A stretch of 64,000 nt of DNA from Caulochytrium protostelioides (lineage: Eukaryota > Chytridiomycota > Caulochytriomycetes > Caulochytriales > Caulochytriaceae). A program made the position numbers and the translations under genes. The notes under the pieces are model-generated. The model was not told the DNA's origin. It ran no database searches and saw only the letters and a program-made list of their open reading frames with translations. This document shows, piece after piece, positions 35,449 to 46,800 of the stretch (within the stretch, counting starts at the first letter, position 1; the number at the start of each line of letters is the position of its first letter). The stretch spans positions 1-64,000 of the forward strand of contig ML014197.1 of NCBI GenBank assembly GCA_003615045.1, written 5' to 3'.

Positions 35449-38400
35449 GGCGGGCGTCACAGCGGGCTTGTCGCCGTACGACGCGTCCGGACACGGTGGC
35501 CAGAGGGAGTGGTAAGGCAACGGACACATGTGTGCTGAGCGGCATACCGCGGCGGATCCGCCGCGTCACCGCGCTGCCAAGCAATGATCCTGCGGCGCGC
35601 CACCACCCCTCCCCGCCCCGCCAGTGGTCGCGCCAGGGCGTCTTTGTGCGACGGCGGCCGCCAAGCGGGCGTTGTCGGTGCCCACGTCGACGATCGCTTC
35701 TTAATGCCGTCTAATGGCGCAGATGGCGACGGCGATGGCAAGGGTGACGACAACGACGACGCGATGTATTGGCAGGATCTCGCACCACTCAACCACACAC
35801 GAAAAGCATACGCCTACCGCCGCTCTCCGATGCCCGTGACACAACGATGCCGCCACGTGCTCGGCGGTGGATCGTCGTTCTTGTCGGCGCACGCCCGTCC
35901 AGGGATCTGCGGACGTCGGGGCGGAGTAAAACGAGCAAAACGGCAGGCCGCGTTCGTGGATCGGCTGAGCGCCCGTCGCCCTTGGTAAAGAGAGAGGGGG
36001 AGGGTGGGTGGGAGGGTGGAAAGAAACGCTCGCCGAGCGCCGCGAGAAGAAATGGGTTCCTGGTTGGAAGGCTGGAGAAGGGGGAACAGGTCACAACGAC
36101 GACATGGTGAAGGCGACGATCCGCCGACGTGGTGCTCCGCCCGGCGACGGGAGCGGGCAGCGCGTCGACACACGCGGTGCACAACGCCCGCTATATCGAA
36201 TGACGGCGGCCGCGCGCCTTCGCAGCGTCCACGTGCGAGGGCACGTGTAAATGGATGTCAGCGGTCAAAGTGACACCCGCGTCGGTGGGGTCGGCCGTGG
36301 CGCGGCCCGGGCACACCGGAGATGCGTAAATGATGCAATTGGCGCGTCAGTTGCAGCCTTCGCCGTCGCCAGGGCTCGGTGTCAGGGTCCCCTGAGGGGA
36401 GATCGTCGGCGGGCGGCTGCAGCCCCCGAGGCCGTGGCACACACCTCAGGGTCTCCCAGGACGGGAGCAGGACTATCGCCGCCTGTTTTCCGTTTGTTTT
36501 CTCTCTCTTTTGTTTCGCTTTTCGTTCTTTTTTGCGGTCTGGCAAGGGCCCGCCGCGCCGCGAAGATCCGAGACAACCGGGCCCAAGCCCGTCGTGCCCG
36601 GCCGTTGTCTTTCAGTCGACAGAACGACGCTGTGACTTCGGCACGTATGTATGGGCGTGGACGGCAGGAGCGCCAGCAGGAGCGGGTGTGTCGTCTAGTG
36701 GTCGGAGAAGGTCGCCCTTGCGATCTAGGAACCCCCGTCGTCAACCCGAGAGCGGCGGCAGGGGCTGACTGAGGATGGGCGGACGGTGCAACGCCGGGCC
36801 GGTCGGTGAGCGATGGGCACTCGGACACTCTGAAGGGCCGATCGGCGTGAGCGGCGGCGGGAAGGAGGCCCTGCGCGAGCTGGATGATGTGGCGAATGTG
36901 GCGAGGGTCTGTGGTGGGCGCGGGGATGCGGGGATGCTCGAGGACGGCGGCCTCGGCGTGCGGCGGGAGAGGCCGAGGGGACAGGAGCGTCGATCGGAAA
37001 GGCCCGGGGGTCGGAGAAGCGTCGGCCGTCGCCGCGAGGTCGCCGTTCTAGCGACGGGGAGGCGGAGGAGAGCGGGTGACTCGGCCAGCCAACCGACAGC
37101 ACAGCAACCCCACACACCCCACACACGTTGACCGCAACCGGCCCCACCCGACATGGCTCGGGCCAGGGCCTCCTGCACGCCCTGCTTCGGACGGATGCGA
37201 CCCTACGTCCTCGACACACTTTTGTATGCCCGCATCGAGTTCGGGTTTCACTGCTGCCACAACGACCGCTGAGTCCCCGTCGCCGCCACGCTCGTGATGT
37301 GCGATGCCCAACCCCGTTCCATTCCGGCCTATCGGCCCAAGTTGTCGTCTGGCTGCCGGCAACCGTCCGGCGGAAGGAGGAGGGAGAGGGGGAAGGTCGT
37401 CTTACTTAAATCCCTCCAACTCGAAGCCTTCGTGCGAACGGCTCGAATGGCGATTCGAACGGCTACACCGGTCCTAAAAAGGAAGACCAGCGGCGAGCTC
37501 GGACGGGCGCTTCGTCACTCGCATGCACGCACGTCCGCAGGCTTGCCTGCCTGCTCGCCCGCTTGCTCGCCCGCCTGTTCGCCCGCACGCTCCCGCCGGA
37601 CAGGCCGGCCCTGCCATCTGGCTCACGATGACTCTACACGGACACGGCGCAACCGCCGTGACTCTGCCCCCGGTCTGGCGAAACTCAATCCCGAGGCCGA
37701 AAGCCGAAAGCCGAAAGCCGCAAAAAAAAAAAAAGTGGGAGCGAACCCTCGTCTCCCCAGGCGCGTCCGCCAGCACCGCCTTCCCTCGAGCCATGCACGA
37801 GCGCTTCGCGGGAGCCAGTCGTCGAGGCAGCGGAGCGAGTCCGTGTGCCAACCACGGCGACGCTTGAACGCGACAGCGCGTCAGCTCCTCGCCATACCAG
37901 CCAGCGCCTGTCGTCGCTGCTGGAGGGGGTCGCGATGGCGCGGTGGCAGCGGCCACGGCAACGCGAGGGAAGGGGGTCCCGTCGAGCTTGCTCTCGCTCC
38001 CTCCCGCAGCGGTCGCTCAACCCCGGTTTCACGGGACGCGGCCCAACGTGCCGTGCGCTGGCGTGGAAGGCGTCCGGCACGGGCCGCGCCGCCCGTGTCC
38101 GTGCCAGTCGCCGGACGTGCCGGCCGGGCAGAACGCGAGGACGGCCAGGCCGGCTGCTCGCCAAGCGCTGAGAGGCCGTGCTCGCGTCGCTGCCGCCGCA
38201 GCAGGACCGTGGCTTTTGCGGCGCCGGTGTGTCAGCCATAGGCCCGCGTGCAGGCGGGCGCCTTCGCGGGCCCCATGGAAAGGGTCGATCGATAGAAGAA
38301 TGGGCGGCGCAGCCATGGCGCGGACTCCCTGGGCGCACGCGATCACGCCAGCCTCGGGCGCTCGACGAGGGCCGATGCCGCAGTTCGAACGCGGGCGATG

Positions 38401-41394
38401 GCGGCGACCGTCGCGGGCCGATTGCTAGAGAAACGGGTGGAGCGCTGCCGTGCCCGCTCCGACGGCCGGTCCGCCGCCATCCAAGGCGCCCGCATAGAAC
38501 CAGACCGACGCGGCCCACCGAGGCCGGACCCTCAGCCGCTGCAGCTGCGGCTGCCGTCGCCCCCGCCACCGCCGCCCCGTGCATGGCGAACACGTCGACC
38601 CGCCCTCCGGCGCCGGCCTCATCCTCCCCGCGTGCCTAAGGCCGTGGGGACAGCGGGTCAGGTCGGCCCTCGAAGGCCACCTTATCAGGACGCGGGGCGG
38701 GTGCCAAGGCGCGATTGGAAGGCGCGTTCTCCACTCGTCGGCCCTCGGGGTCCGCTGACCCAAGCACCCCCGCTTCCCGGTGCCTCCCGGTCCTGGCCCT
38801 GCCGCGCCGCACGCCGCGGGACGCGGTGGAGCCTGTTCTGACGAAGGCAGACAACACGGTCAGCGACCCGCGACGCCCGCGCGGCATGCCCGCACGGCCG
38901 TCGCCGCGCTGCGGCCGCAGGCCCCTCCAACGCCGCAGCGTCCGGTGGCCCTCCGGCTTCAAGCACCTGGGAGCGCCTTCGCCGCGCGAGCGGAGGGCCG
39001 CTCGCCCTTATTTTCGGCCCTCTCTGCGACATCCCAGGCCGATGCCATGCGCCATGGGCCCAAAAATGCGACACCACCGGGCTTGGGGGCTGCTCGACGA
39101 CGCGGTCCCCCGCCCCGCGCCGCGGGGTTGGGGGGTCGACCAACGTGCTCGCCAGACCTGGTTGCGGTGCTTAGCAGGGTGACCCCGTTGAACCGACAAA
39201 CACGGCAGGGATGCAGGCCATCGACCGGCGCGTCCCAGCCTGCGTTCAGGCCAACGCCGAGGCGCAGCCCTCAATGCGCGGGCCAGGCTATGCGGGCCAT
39301 TCAGCCGTTGCAAAGACTCGTGATGACCCGAGTCCCAAGGCCAGTCGCGCATCGATCGCCTTTTTTTCGAGACGCTTGTCGCGGGGGCCGATGGCGCGTT
39401 ACGCAGGTCATAGTTCCCTATCGGGTGAACGTGGAGGGTCTCGCGGCACTGGTGAGACGCAGTCGACATGCGACCGATGGCCTCCAGACCCCGCGGCGAT
39501 GGTGATGGTGATGGCCACGGCGACGGCGATGGCGACAGCGATGGGGAGGGCGATGGCGATGGCGATGGCGATGGCGACGGCGACGGCCGGAGGCCACATC
39601 GCTTGACGCGACATCTGGCCAAGCATCGCGTCTGGGGACAGGCGCGCCACCTTCAGGAAAACAGCAGACGATCCTGCCGAGAAGCGGAAAACTCAGACGT
39701 TTCCTGGCGCAAGCCAATCGTTGATCCCTTTAAGCGGTCTAGACCGTCCCCGTGGCGGACTTCCAGTCCGGGATATAAGAACCGCACACGAGCCCCTCCA
39801 GAGCACTCAAGGCCATGCAACAGGGGGCTTCCGCAAGCGCCCCAGCACCAACACCAGAGATCAGGTCATCGAAGCGGGAAGCGTCCTCCTCCTCCGACCG
39901 GGCGATCCTTGCTGGCTCGTGGGAGTGCGGCCCTCAAGAACAAAAGGGTCTGCGCTTCGATCCTCCTCCTCCACCTTAGCCATGCGCGCACCGCGCGAGG
40001 TCGATGCATGCGAGGGCGATCGGACGGTTGGAAGGGGAGGCGCCACGCCTGCTCCACGATCGGCCACCATGTGCATGCGCCGCGCATGGGGTCGCTTGGA
40101 CAGCGCGGTGCAACCCCTGGCGACGTGGCGGAAGCTAATCCCGCCGCCGCCGGTCCATGAGCCCCTTTGACCCACCGGGCCATCAGCGTGGTCCGCATGC
40201 CGCCGGCCGCGGACTCGCCACCGCGGCGACGATCGCCGGTGGGGTGGCAGAAGGGGGGGCAGAGGTTTCGGCGGGTGACACATCGTCGATGCGGCATTGT
40301 CCGCGAGCCACGCCCGCTGGCAGGCGCAGGCGCCTCCAGGCGTCGGAGCGCCTTAGTTTGGTCTAAGGGTCATGGCATGGGTCACCGCATGGCCGTTGTT
40401 GATTGGCTGCGAGAGGAGGGGGCCACTCAGAGGGATCATTGGGCCGCGACATGGGAAGTCGCGATGGCGCGATGGCCCAACGCATCGGTGCATGATGCAT
40501 GGGATGCATGGGAATCCACCGTGCAATGCTGGTGCCCGCTTCACGTTCCTGGTGGCAGCGGTCTCATTGTTTGGAATCCCACACGGGAATCCAGACCATC
40601 CTGGCAGATCTCCTTTGCACCGACTCGGCATTCAGTATATTGACCTCGCGATGCGCCGAGGGCTACCCCGCCATCGGACTGGCTTTGAGTATACCGAGAT
40701 CGGACCACGGAGGGGATGGGAGGGGGGCACGTTAGGTAAGGTTGGGCCTATCTACGAACTCGTTAAAATATAACACGCCAGGATTTCCGCGTTCATCCCC
40801 ATGAGCCCCCGTGAGTAGAGCAGATCCCACCGCAACAAACAGCAGCAAAAAACAACACTATACGCTGGCCTCCCCTTTCGTCTCTTGCCTCCTCGTTTGC
40901 ATCGCGTCAGGCAGCAAATGGATTCAAGAAAGGTTCCATAATAGAGTGAGGACCATGTGGTGAAGGAAGGGTAAAGGAACGCGTTCTTGTGTGAGAAAGG
41001 AGAGGGCCATGGGTATGATTGGGTGGGGCGACCAAAAAGAAAAGAGAGATGCCAGTCCGAAAGCGCAGGCGTCGCGCCGCAGCCCTTACGCGGTGCGCGT
41101 CTTTTTTTTTCTCCCGAGGGCGGTCGCAGGCAATGAAAGACACATAATACATAATGAACACCAGTCCGTGGGCCACGCGGGTCGGCAGCCGTGTCACGTG
41201 CCCACTGCGCCGCGGACGGAGGAATGTAGCGCGACGAGTGAGGGATGAAAGGGGGGCGGCTGCCGCATGAAGCAATAAGTGCACACGTAGTTTCAAGAGA
41301 GAACAAAAAAGCTGAAGGAAAAGAACAAGAGCCGACACGGGTGGACCGAAACCAGCTGGAAGGACCACGGGCCGCCCGGCGCAGCACAAGCCGC
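35449..41394. other. Six-kilobase spacer without a supported gene
   Basis: Left end is the HSF-gene promoter, right end the 3' flank of cyclin B. Many overlapping frames (for example 37294-38241 plus, 37685-38593 minus) are Arg/Pro/Ala-rich and domainless. Features seen: (GCCTGCTCGCCC)n-like copies at 37530-37600, CCGAAAG three times followed by poly-A at 37697-37735, a 12-bp palindrome CGGTCTAGACCG at 39737-39748, a GATGGC array at 39497-39595 and ATGCAT-rich sequence at 40484-40516. The 40800-41160 part has lower GC. Noncoding transcripts or small intron-rich genes cannot be excluded. Confidence 0.4.
39497..39595. repeat. (GATGGC)n hexamer array
   Basis: About sixteen imperfect GATGGC, GACGGC and GATGGT hexamers. 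It is open in every frame, which explains the long shadow frames around it. Confidence 0.9.
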
Positions 41395-43852
41395 TTAAGT
41401 GCGCTTCGCGAGCGACGAGTTCGGCCACTGCGAGGTGATCCATTCCTTGGCGAACACGCTGGCTTTCATGTACATGCGGCTGGCATACTTCTTGTACACC
41501 GCCTCGTAGTCCTGGCTGCCGGCCAGGAAGTTGAGCATCTGCGTAGCGACGGGCAGCAGCGCTTCCTCGTCGTAGCCCGAGTAATGCCGCAAGTTGGGGG
41601 TCCAGGCGCCGCGGCTGAGCATGCGGCGGGCGAGGAAGAGACCGGCAGCGGCGATCTTGCTGGGCGGCTCGGGCAGGAAAGCGTGGTCCAACAAGGTGAT
41701 TTCCATCAGGTATTTCGCGAGCGTGCGCGTGTGGATATCATAGTTGTCCGCCTTCGAGACGCGACGCAAGAACGACATCGGCGACGGGTAGTGTAGGCCA
41801 AAGTCCAGCACCTGGAGGACATAGCGCTCGGCACGCAACACCTCTTCCTCCGAGTAGCCGCCGTCTGCGACGTGAGTAAAGTTCTGGAGACCAGGCGGGA
41901 TGACTTCCTCGTACTTGGCGGCAATGAACATGGCCGTGACGCCGACCAGCTGGAGCTTGACCATCGACACGACGCGGTTGCTCAGGAAGCGGTCAATGAT
42001 GTTGACGGCCAAATACAGCGTCTCGGGCAGCAAGCGGAATTTGTTGTGGACCTCAATCAGCCAGTCGATCAAGATCGACCGCATCTTCCAGTGAAGTTCC
42101 TTCTGCTCGTCCATGTAGTGCGGATTCGGGAGCGTCTCCATCTCCAGCGTCTTCATGTACTCGAAGATTTCCACGACGTATTCCGAAACGAGCAGCGGGT
42201 CGTCGTAGTCATCGACATCCAAGTCGTCCCAGTCCTGCTGGACGGCCGGCGCGCTTTTTTTCGACACGAGGGCACCACCCGCTGCCGCCGCCGTCGACGA
42301 CGATGATGCCGTCGGCTTCGCCTCAGCATGGCCGTTCACAGGTTTCGGGAGCGGCACGATGGCATCGGCGGTGACGGCGCGTTTCGGACTCGGGGGCTTG
42401 ACGCCATCGCGCAAGGTACTTTCCCGCGGGTCCGCATTCTCATCCGTCGCATGCTCGTCGGCAGCCGCCGCACGCTGTGACGGGACCGCATGGCTCGCCG
42501 AGGCGTGGCCGTGGCCTTGTGCGTGGTGGCTGGCGTGGTGGCGGTCGGCGGGCGCAGGCGCGGCGCCGTCGGCTTCATCGTGGTCGACGTCGGCCACGGC
42601 AGCGGTGGCCGCGCGCGTGGTCCGCGTCACGCGTTGCATCTTGGCGGCACTGACAACCGGCGGCGCGGCGGCGGCGGCCGTCAACGCGGCGGACGGCGCC
42701 GCCGCGGCATGGCTGCTGCTCGTGCTGTGGCTGCTCGCGCTGTGAGGCACGCCCGTGCTGCCCAGGGCGGTCGGAAGCGCGGATGCGCGCTTCACCGGGT
42801 TGACGGCGCTGCCGGCATGCTGGGCGGTCTGGGACTGGGCTTGGGTCTTGATCTGGGCCTTCGCGGCCTCGGCGATCTTGCGGGCCTTGAGAACGCTGGT
42901 GGCGGCAGCGGAGGCGCTCGAGGATGACGAAACGGCCGTCGCGGCGACGCTAGCGGCACTGGCGGAGACGGTGGTGCTGCGCACGGACCGTGTCGCGGGC
43001 TTCAAGATGGGGGGCTTGGAGACGCCGGCCGGCTGTGGCTTGAGCGGGACATTCGTCAGGTTGCCGAGCGCAGGTCGCTTTTTGGGAATACCGTTCCCCG
43101 ACGCGGCGAGGGCGCCGCCCACGTGGTTGGAGATGTCTTTGAGGCCACCGGCATGCGGCGCGCTGGCGGGGTGCGTGGAGGAGGGCAGGGTCGCCGTTTT
43201 GCCTGCCATCTTAACGGCGTCCTTGGCGCCGAGCAGCGGCGCATTCTCGTTCGAGATTTTCTTGGCGGCTAGTTGTCGCCGTGTGACGATCTATGCAGGG
43301 AAACCAGCGCAGCAAGCAGCGTTGAGACAGAACCAGAGAGAGAGAGAAAAAAAAATGAGATCACAGGATCATGACAAAGTATTGATGAGACGCGAGGAAC
43401 AAGGCACGGGACTCAAGCAAACGCATCAGACGTCGTAGACATGCGGGCAGGACGCGATGGCGAGCGCAGCACGTCTTTCATGTGGGGCGATGCTTCTGAC
43501 GTCACGCGTCGTCGTCACCATGCCACTAGCGCCACACGGCGGACGCGTGGCGTCATGGTGACCGAATCGCCCTCGTAACTCCGACACGTCACGTGGTTCG
43601 ACTGCGGCCGGCATGACGACCGATGCCCGCAACGGGCGATGGGATTCATGCCGCATCCGCATCCAAGCCACGCGCTCGGGCTGGAAGGACGCCCCGAATA
43701 CGGATGACGCCGTGCACGTGATGGCTTCTTGAGCATCAGGCATGCTCGCCGAGGCATCATGGATGGCGCGTCCGACTGCTCCTGCTGGGGGGGGGGGACT
43801 GCGAAGGGGCGAAGGCGAGAACGATGCTTACCTGCTTCTGGGTGTTCATCAT
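41395..43852 (-). CDS. B-type (mitotic) cyclin; two coding exons
   Basis: Regulatory subunit of the Cdk1 kinase. Exon 2 is 41395-43290. A 7-codon exon 1 at 43832-43852 (MMNTQKQ) is inferred from donor GTAAGC, acceptor GCATAG and frame match, giving QKQ|IVTRRQLAAKKISNENAP, 638 aa in all. If exon 1 is wrong, ATG 43209 gives 604 aa. A perfect destruction box, RPALGNLTN (about 79-87), predicts APC/C degradation. The cyclin N-fold holds MRSILIDWLIEVHNKFRLLP and LAVNIIDRFLS; the C-fold follows, ending at PNSSLAKRT. The 200 residues between are Ala/Ser-rich. YMKTLE and the MRAILIDWL-like signature place it with Clb/Cdc13-type cyclins. The intron and upstream DNA hold several ACGCGT (MCB-like) hexamers, for example 43504 and 43543. 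Confidence 0.93.
43291..43831 (-). other. Predicted 541-bp first intron of cyclin B
   Basis: Minus-strand donor GTAAGC at 43831-43826 and acceptor CCCTGCATAG ending at 43291. A long pyrimidine tract (T and CT runs, 43326-43356) lies just upstream of the acceptor. Phase 0 joins both exons cleanly. Confidence 0.65.
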
Positions 43853-46800
43853 GGCGCCAACCTGATCAGGGGGCGGGTTGGTCGGGACGGTGGGCGGGTC
43901 AGCCAACCAGGTGCGGCGAGGTCGCGCAGCAACCGTTGACAACCCCGTTGGGGAGCCCGTCGAGAACCCGTCGGGACCGGTACGAGAGACGGCGGCAAGT
44001 TCCGCGGAAGGGGGCCGCGGAAGGGATCGGCCGCAGCGACGGTGACGACAGTCGCGGTTACGAAAGTCGCGTCACCGCGGGAGCGACGGGGACGGCAGTC
44101 GTGCCGGTGGCGGTAGCGGCAGCGGCACGGCGGACGGGACCACACGTTGTGGCGGGAGCGATCAGGGCACGGTCCGAGGCGGCCTGCGGCGAGATGGCGC
44201 ACAGGAAAGGGGGTATGATGTCGACGTGCGCGAAACGCCCAACGGCCGCGTGACGCGTCAGGGCGGAAGGGGGACCGGGTCAGCGACGCACGCGAGCAGC
44301 ACGTGGCAGCGTGGTCGGCCGGCAGGCCAGGAAGACGGCGGGCGCGACGACGCGGTGGGGCCCAGGCGCGCGGGGATGCAGGAGCACGTTGCGAAGCACG
44401 TGAGACCGACACGTGGGGTCACAATGCGTCCACGCGTCAACGACCAGGGATGTCGGTGCACGGGGTTCTTCGAGCAGCGGCAGCAGCGGTGGGCGATGCC
44501 AGCGGCAAGACGGAGCGGATACCGGACGGTGGTGCCGTCAGATGTAGAGACGGTCCTGTCGTTACACCGAGCCCGAGGGAGTACGACCGCGGAGCCGGGC
44601 GAGGGGGGCGTGGGTGGGCTAGAAAGCGAAATCCAGTGTGGCGCTGGGGCGCGACGCGGGAAAGGGGGCCGTCCCGGCGGAATCGCACAGGGAGGGAGGG
44701 CACGGGCCGCGTAACTCCAAGCACGTGGTGGCGCTGACGACACGCGCGTGTGCGCGTCGGACACGATGGGTATGAAGAAGGGATATCGTTGCACGAGGGT
44801 GCGAGAGCATATGGCCGCTTTAGTGTCGTCCGAAAAGCATAGAAAATCTACGGCGACGGGGGGAGGATGCGAACCGTGTCCGTCTGAGTCCGTCTAGACG
44901 CGACACGTCGGGGGGACGTGAGGGGGTGCCTTCAGAGTCCGTACTTAAGGCATGTGCACGCAAAAGGCCAGCCGGCGCATCCAGTGGCCTGCCAAACGGG
45001 GTATGAATCTGATTGAATGCCGATGTTGGGAGGAAGCGAATCGGCCGAGGCAGGTCCATGCGGCGGGATGCCACAAGCAAGAATCCAACTCGGCGACGGA
45101 AGGTGAGTGCTTCGCTGCGGTCGTCCATCCGCGCCCGTGACCGTCTGCGGGCACGCGCGACGTCCGCGCTCGGTCATGTCATACCTGATGTGTCGTCGGT
45201 CCTCTATGTTGAGCGTCTTCACAGGCCGCTCCTCGTTTCGTCAGCCGCTCCTTGTCCCATTTGCGGATGAGAGCGACGCGGTGACCCGCGTCCACGGCCG
45301 GGCCTCGCCCGTGCGACGTCCCGGCCCGGCCCTGCGCAGCGTGTGGAGCAGCCTGGCAACGCGGTGGCCGCCATGGCGACTGTCCACGCCCTCGAGCCCG
45401 AGCGCGCGCGGCCCAAGCTCGACAGCGCACGGGGCATCCGCTTCGCTTCGCTCTGGTTCGCCTCGCCTCGCCTCGCTGCGCCTGGCCAGGCCTCGCCACG
45501 CCGTGTGCCGGCCGCCGGCCACCATCGCTGGGGTGCGCGCGTTTGTTGTGACCTCATCCCGGCTGACTGCCATCGGTCGTGTGCGCTTCGCGCGAGCCTC
45601 CGACGGCGGCAGCGACGGCGACGGCGATGGCGACGGCGTCGCCAACGCGGCGACCGGGCGGCCAGCCGCTGCGGGTGTGGACCGGTCCGGTCCGCGCTCG
45701 GGCGGAGGCAAGGCGGCGGCACGGCGACGCGAGGCCTCGCGGTGCCTCACGCGGCCGTGCTGTGGCCCTCCGGCACGAGCAGGGCGTGCTTGCCGCCGCG
45801 GACGTGGGCGTCGGCGTCGGCGTCGGCGACGGCGTCGGCGGCTGCTGGGCGGGGACGGCCCCAGGCCCAGCCCGGCCCAGCGCGGCCCCCGCCGCCGGGC
45901 GCTCGTGCCTCCGCTCCGGCGGCCATACCACGGCGTGCCCGGCTGCCCGCCGCATCGCGGCGCATCGCGCCACTGGGACCTCATCAACACTCGCATGGCG
46001 TGCGGCTTCCGCCTTGGCGGAATCGACGCGAGCGACGGCGTTTGAAGCGGCGGCCATGGCGACGATGGGCCTGACGGCTGGCCCACCGCGGCGCCAGGAT
46101 CATCGCTGGCGGCCGATGCATCGCCATGAGCCCATGAGCCCATCCGGCTGGCGTCCTTCCGAGGCGGACCGTGCAGGCTCGGGCGTGATCAAGAGCCCAT
46201 GGTCTCACTGGATCTCTGGCGCGCCCCCACCCACCGGCATGCCCCCAAGCAGACCACGACCAAGCCCCCCGTAGCCCTCCGGCGCGCCTGTTGTCTATCT
46301 GCTGGAAGGGGAACCGTCAGCACGGGGCAACAGATGGGCGGACGCACGCCTCTCTTCAGCCCGCTGCCCGCTTCGGTGAATCAATCCCACTACGCATTGA
46401 ATCAAATCGACATCAGACTGAAAAAAAAATAAGGACGGCGTCATTGCCCGCAGGGGCTGGCGGGGCGCCTACCGCAGGACGCGACGGTCCTGGAGCGTCA
46501 CTGCGCAATGACGACGAGCATGCACACGCCGTGCAACTCCAAGCAAGGCCCCAAGACAGCGGCGGGTCGCGGCCATGATGCCAGTGCAGCGGGCGTGGCC
46601 GGCTCCGGAGCCCTAGGAAGGATGGTGCCGCTCGAATCGGCGCGCGTCGGCTTGCTGCCATGCTTTGCAGGCCTGCCAGAGACGCTCGTCCGTGCGATGC
46701 GACCGCGATGCCATCACTTTTTTCTAGGCACGTTCATCCGGTGCGAAGGACCCAGCTTCCGGCGGGTCCCGCAGCCAGCGTCGCGGTCGATACCATGGGT

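Noticed and set aside
36688-36750. tRNA-like stretch with TCGTCTAGTGGTC and a 6-bp hairpin AGGTCG/CGATCT
   Set aside because: The A-box resembles tRNA-His or tRNA-Glu, but the loop has the wrong size, there is no GGTTCRA B box and no acceptor stem.
37455-37480. GTTCGAATC on minus resembling a tRNA T-loop
   Set aside because: Flanking bases do not form a 5-bp T-stem, and no cloverleaf can be drawn.
45241-46143. 300-codon minus frame in the cyclin-MIC10 spacer
   Set aside because: Overlaps two other frames of similar length and contains a translated GGCGTC repeat; no domain or splice support.
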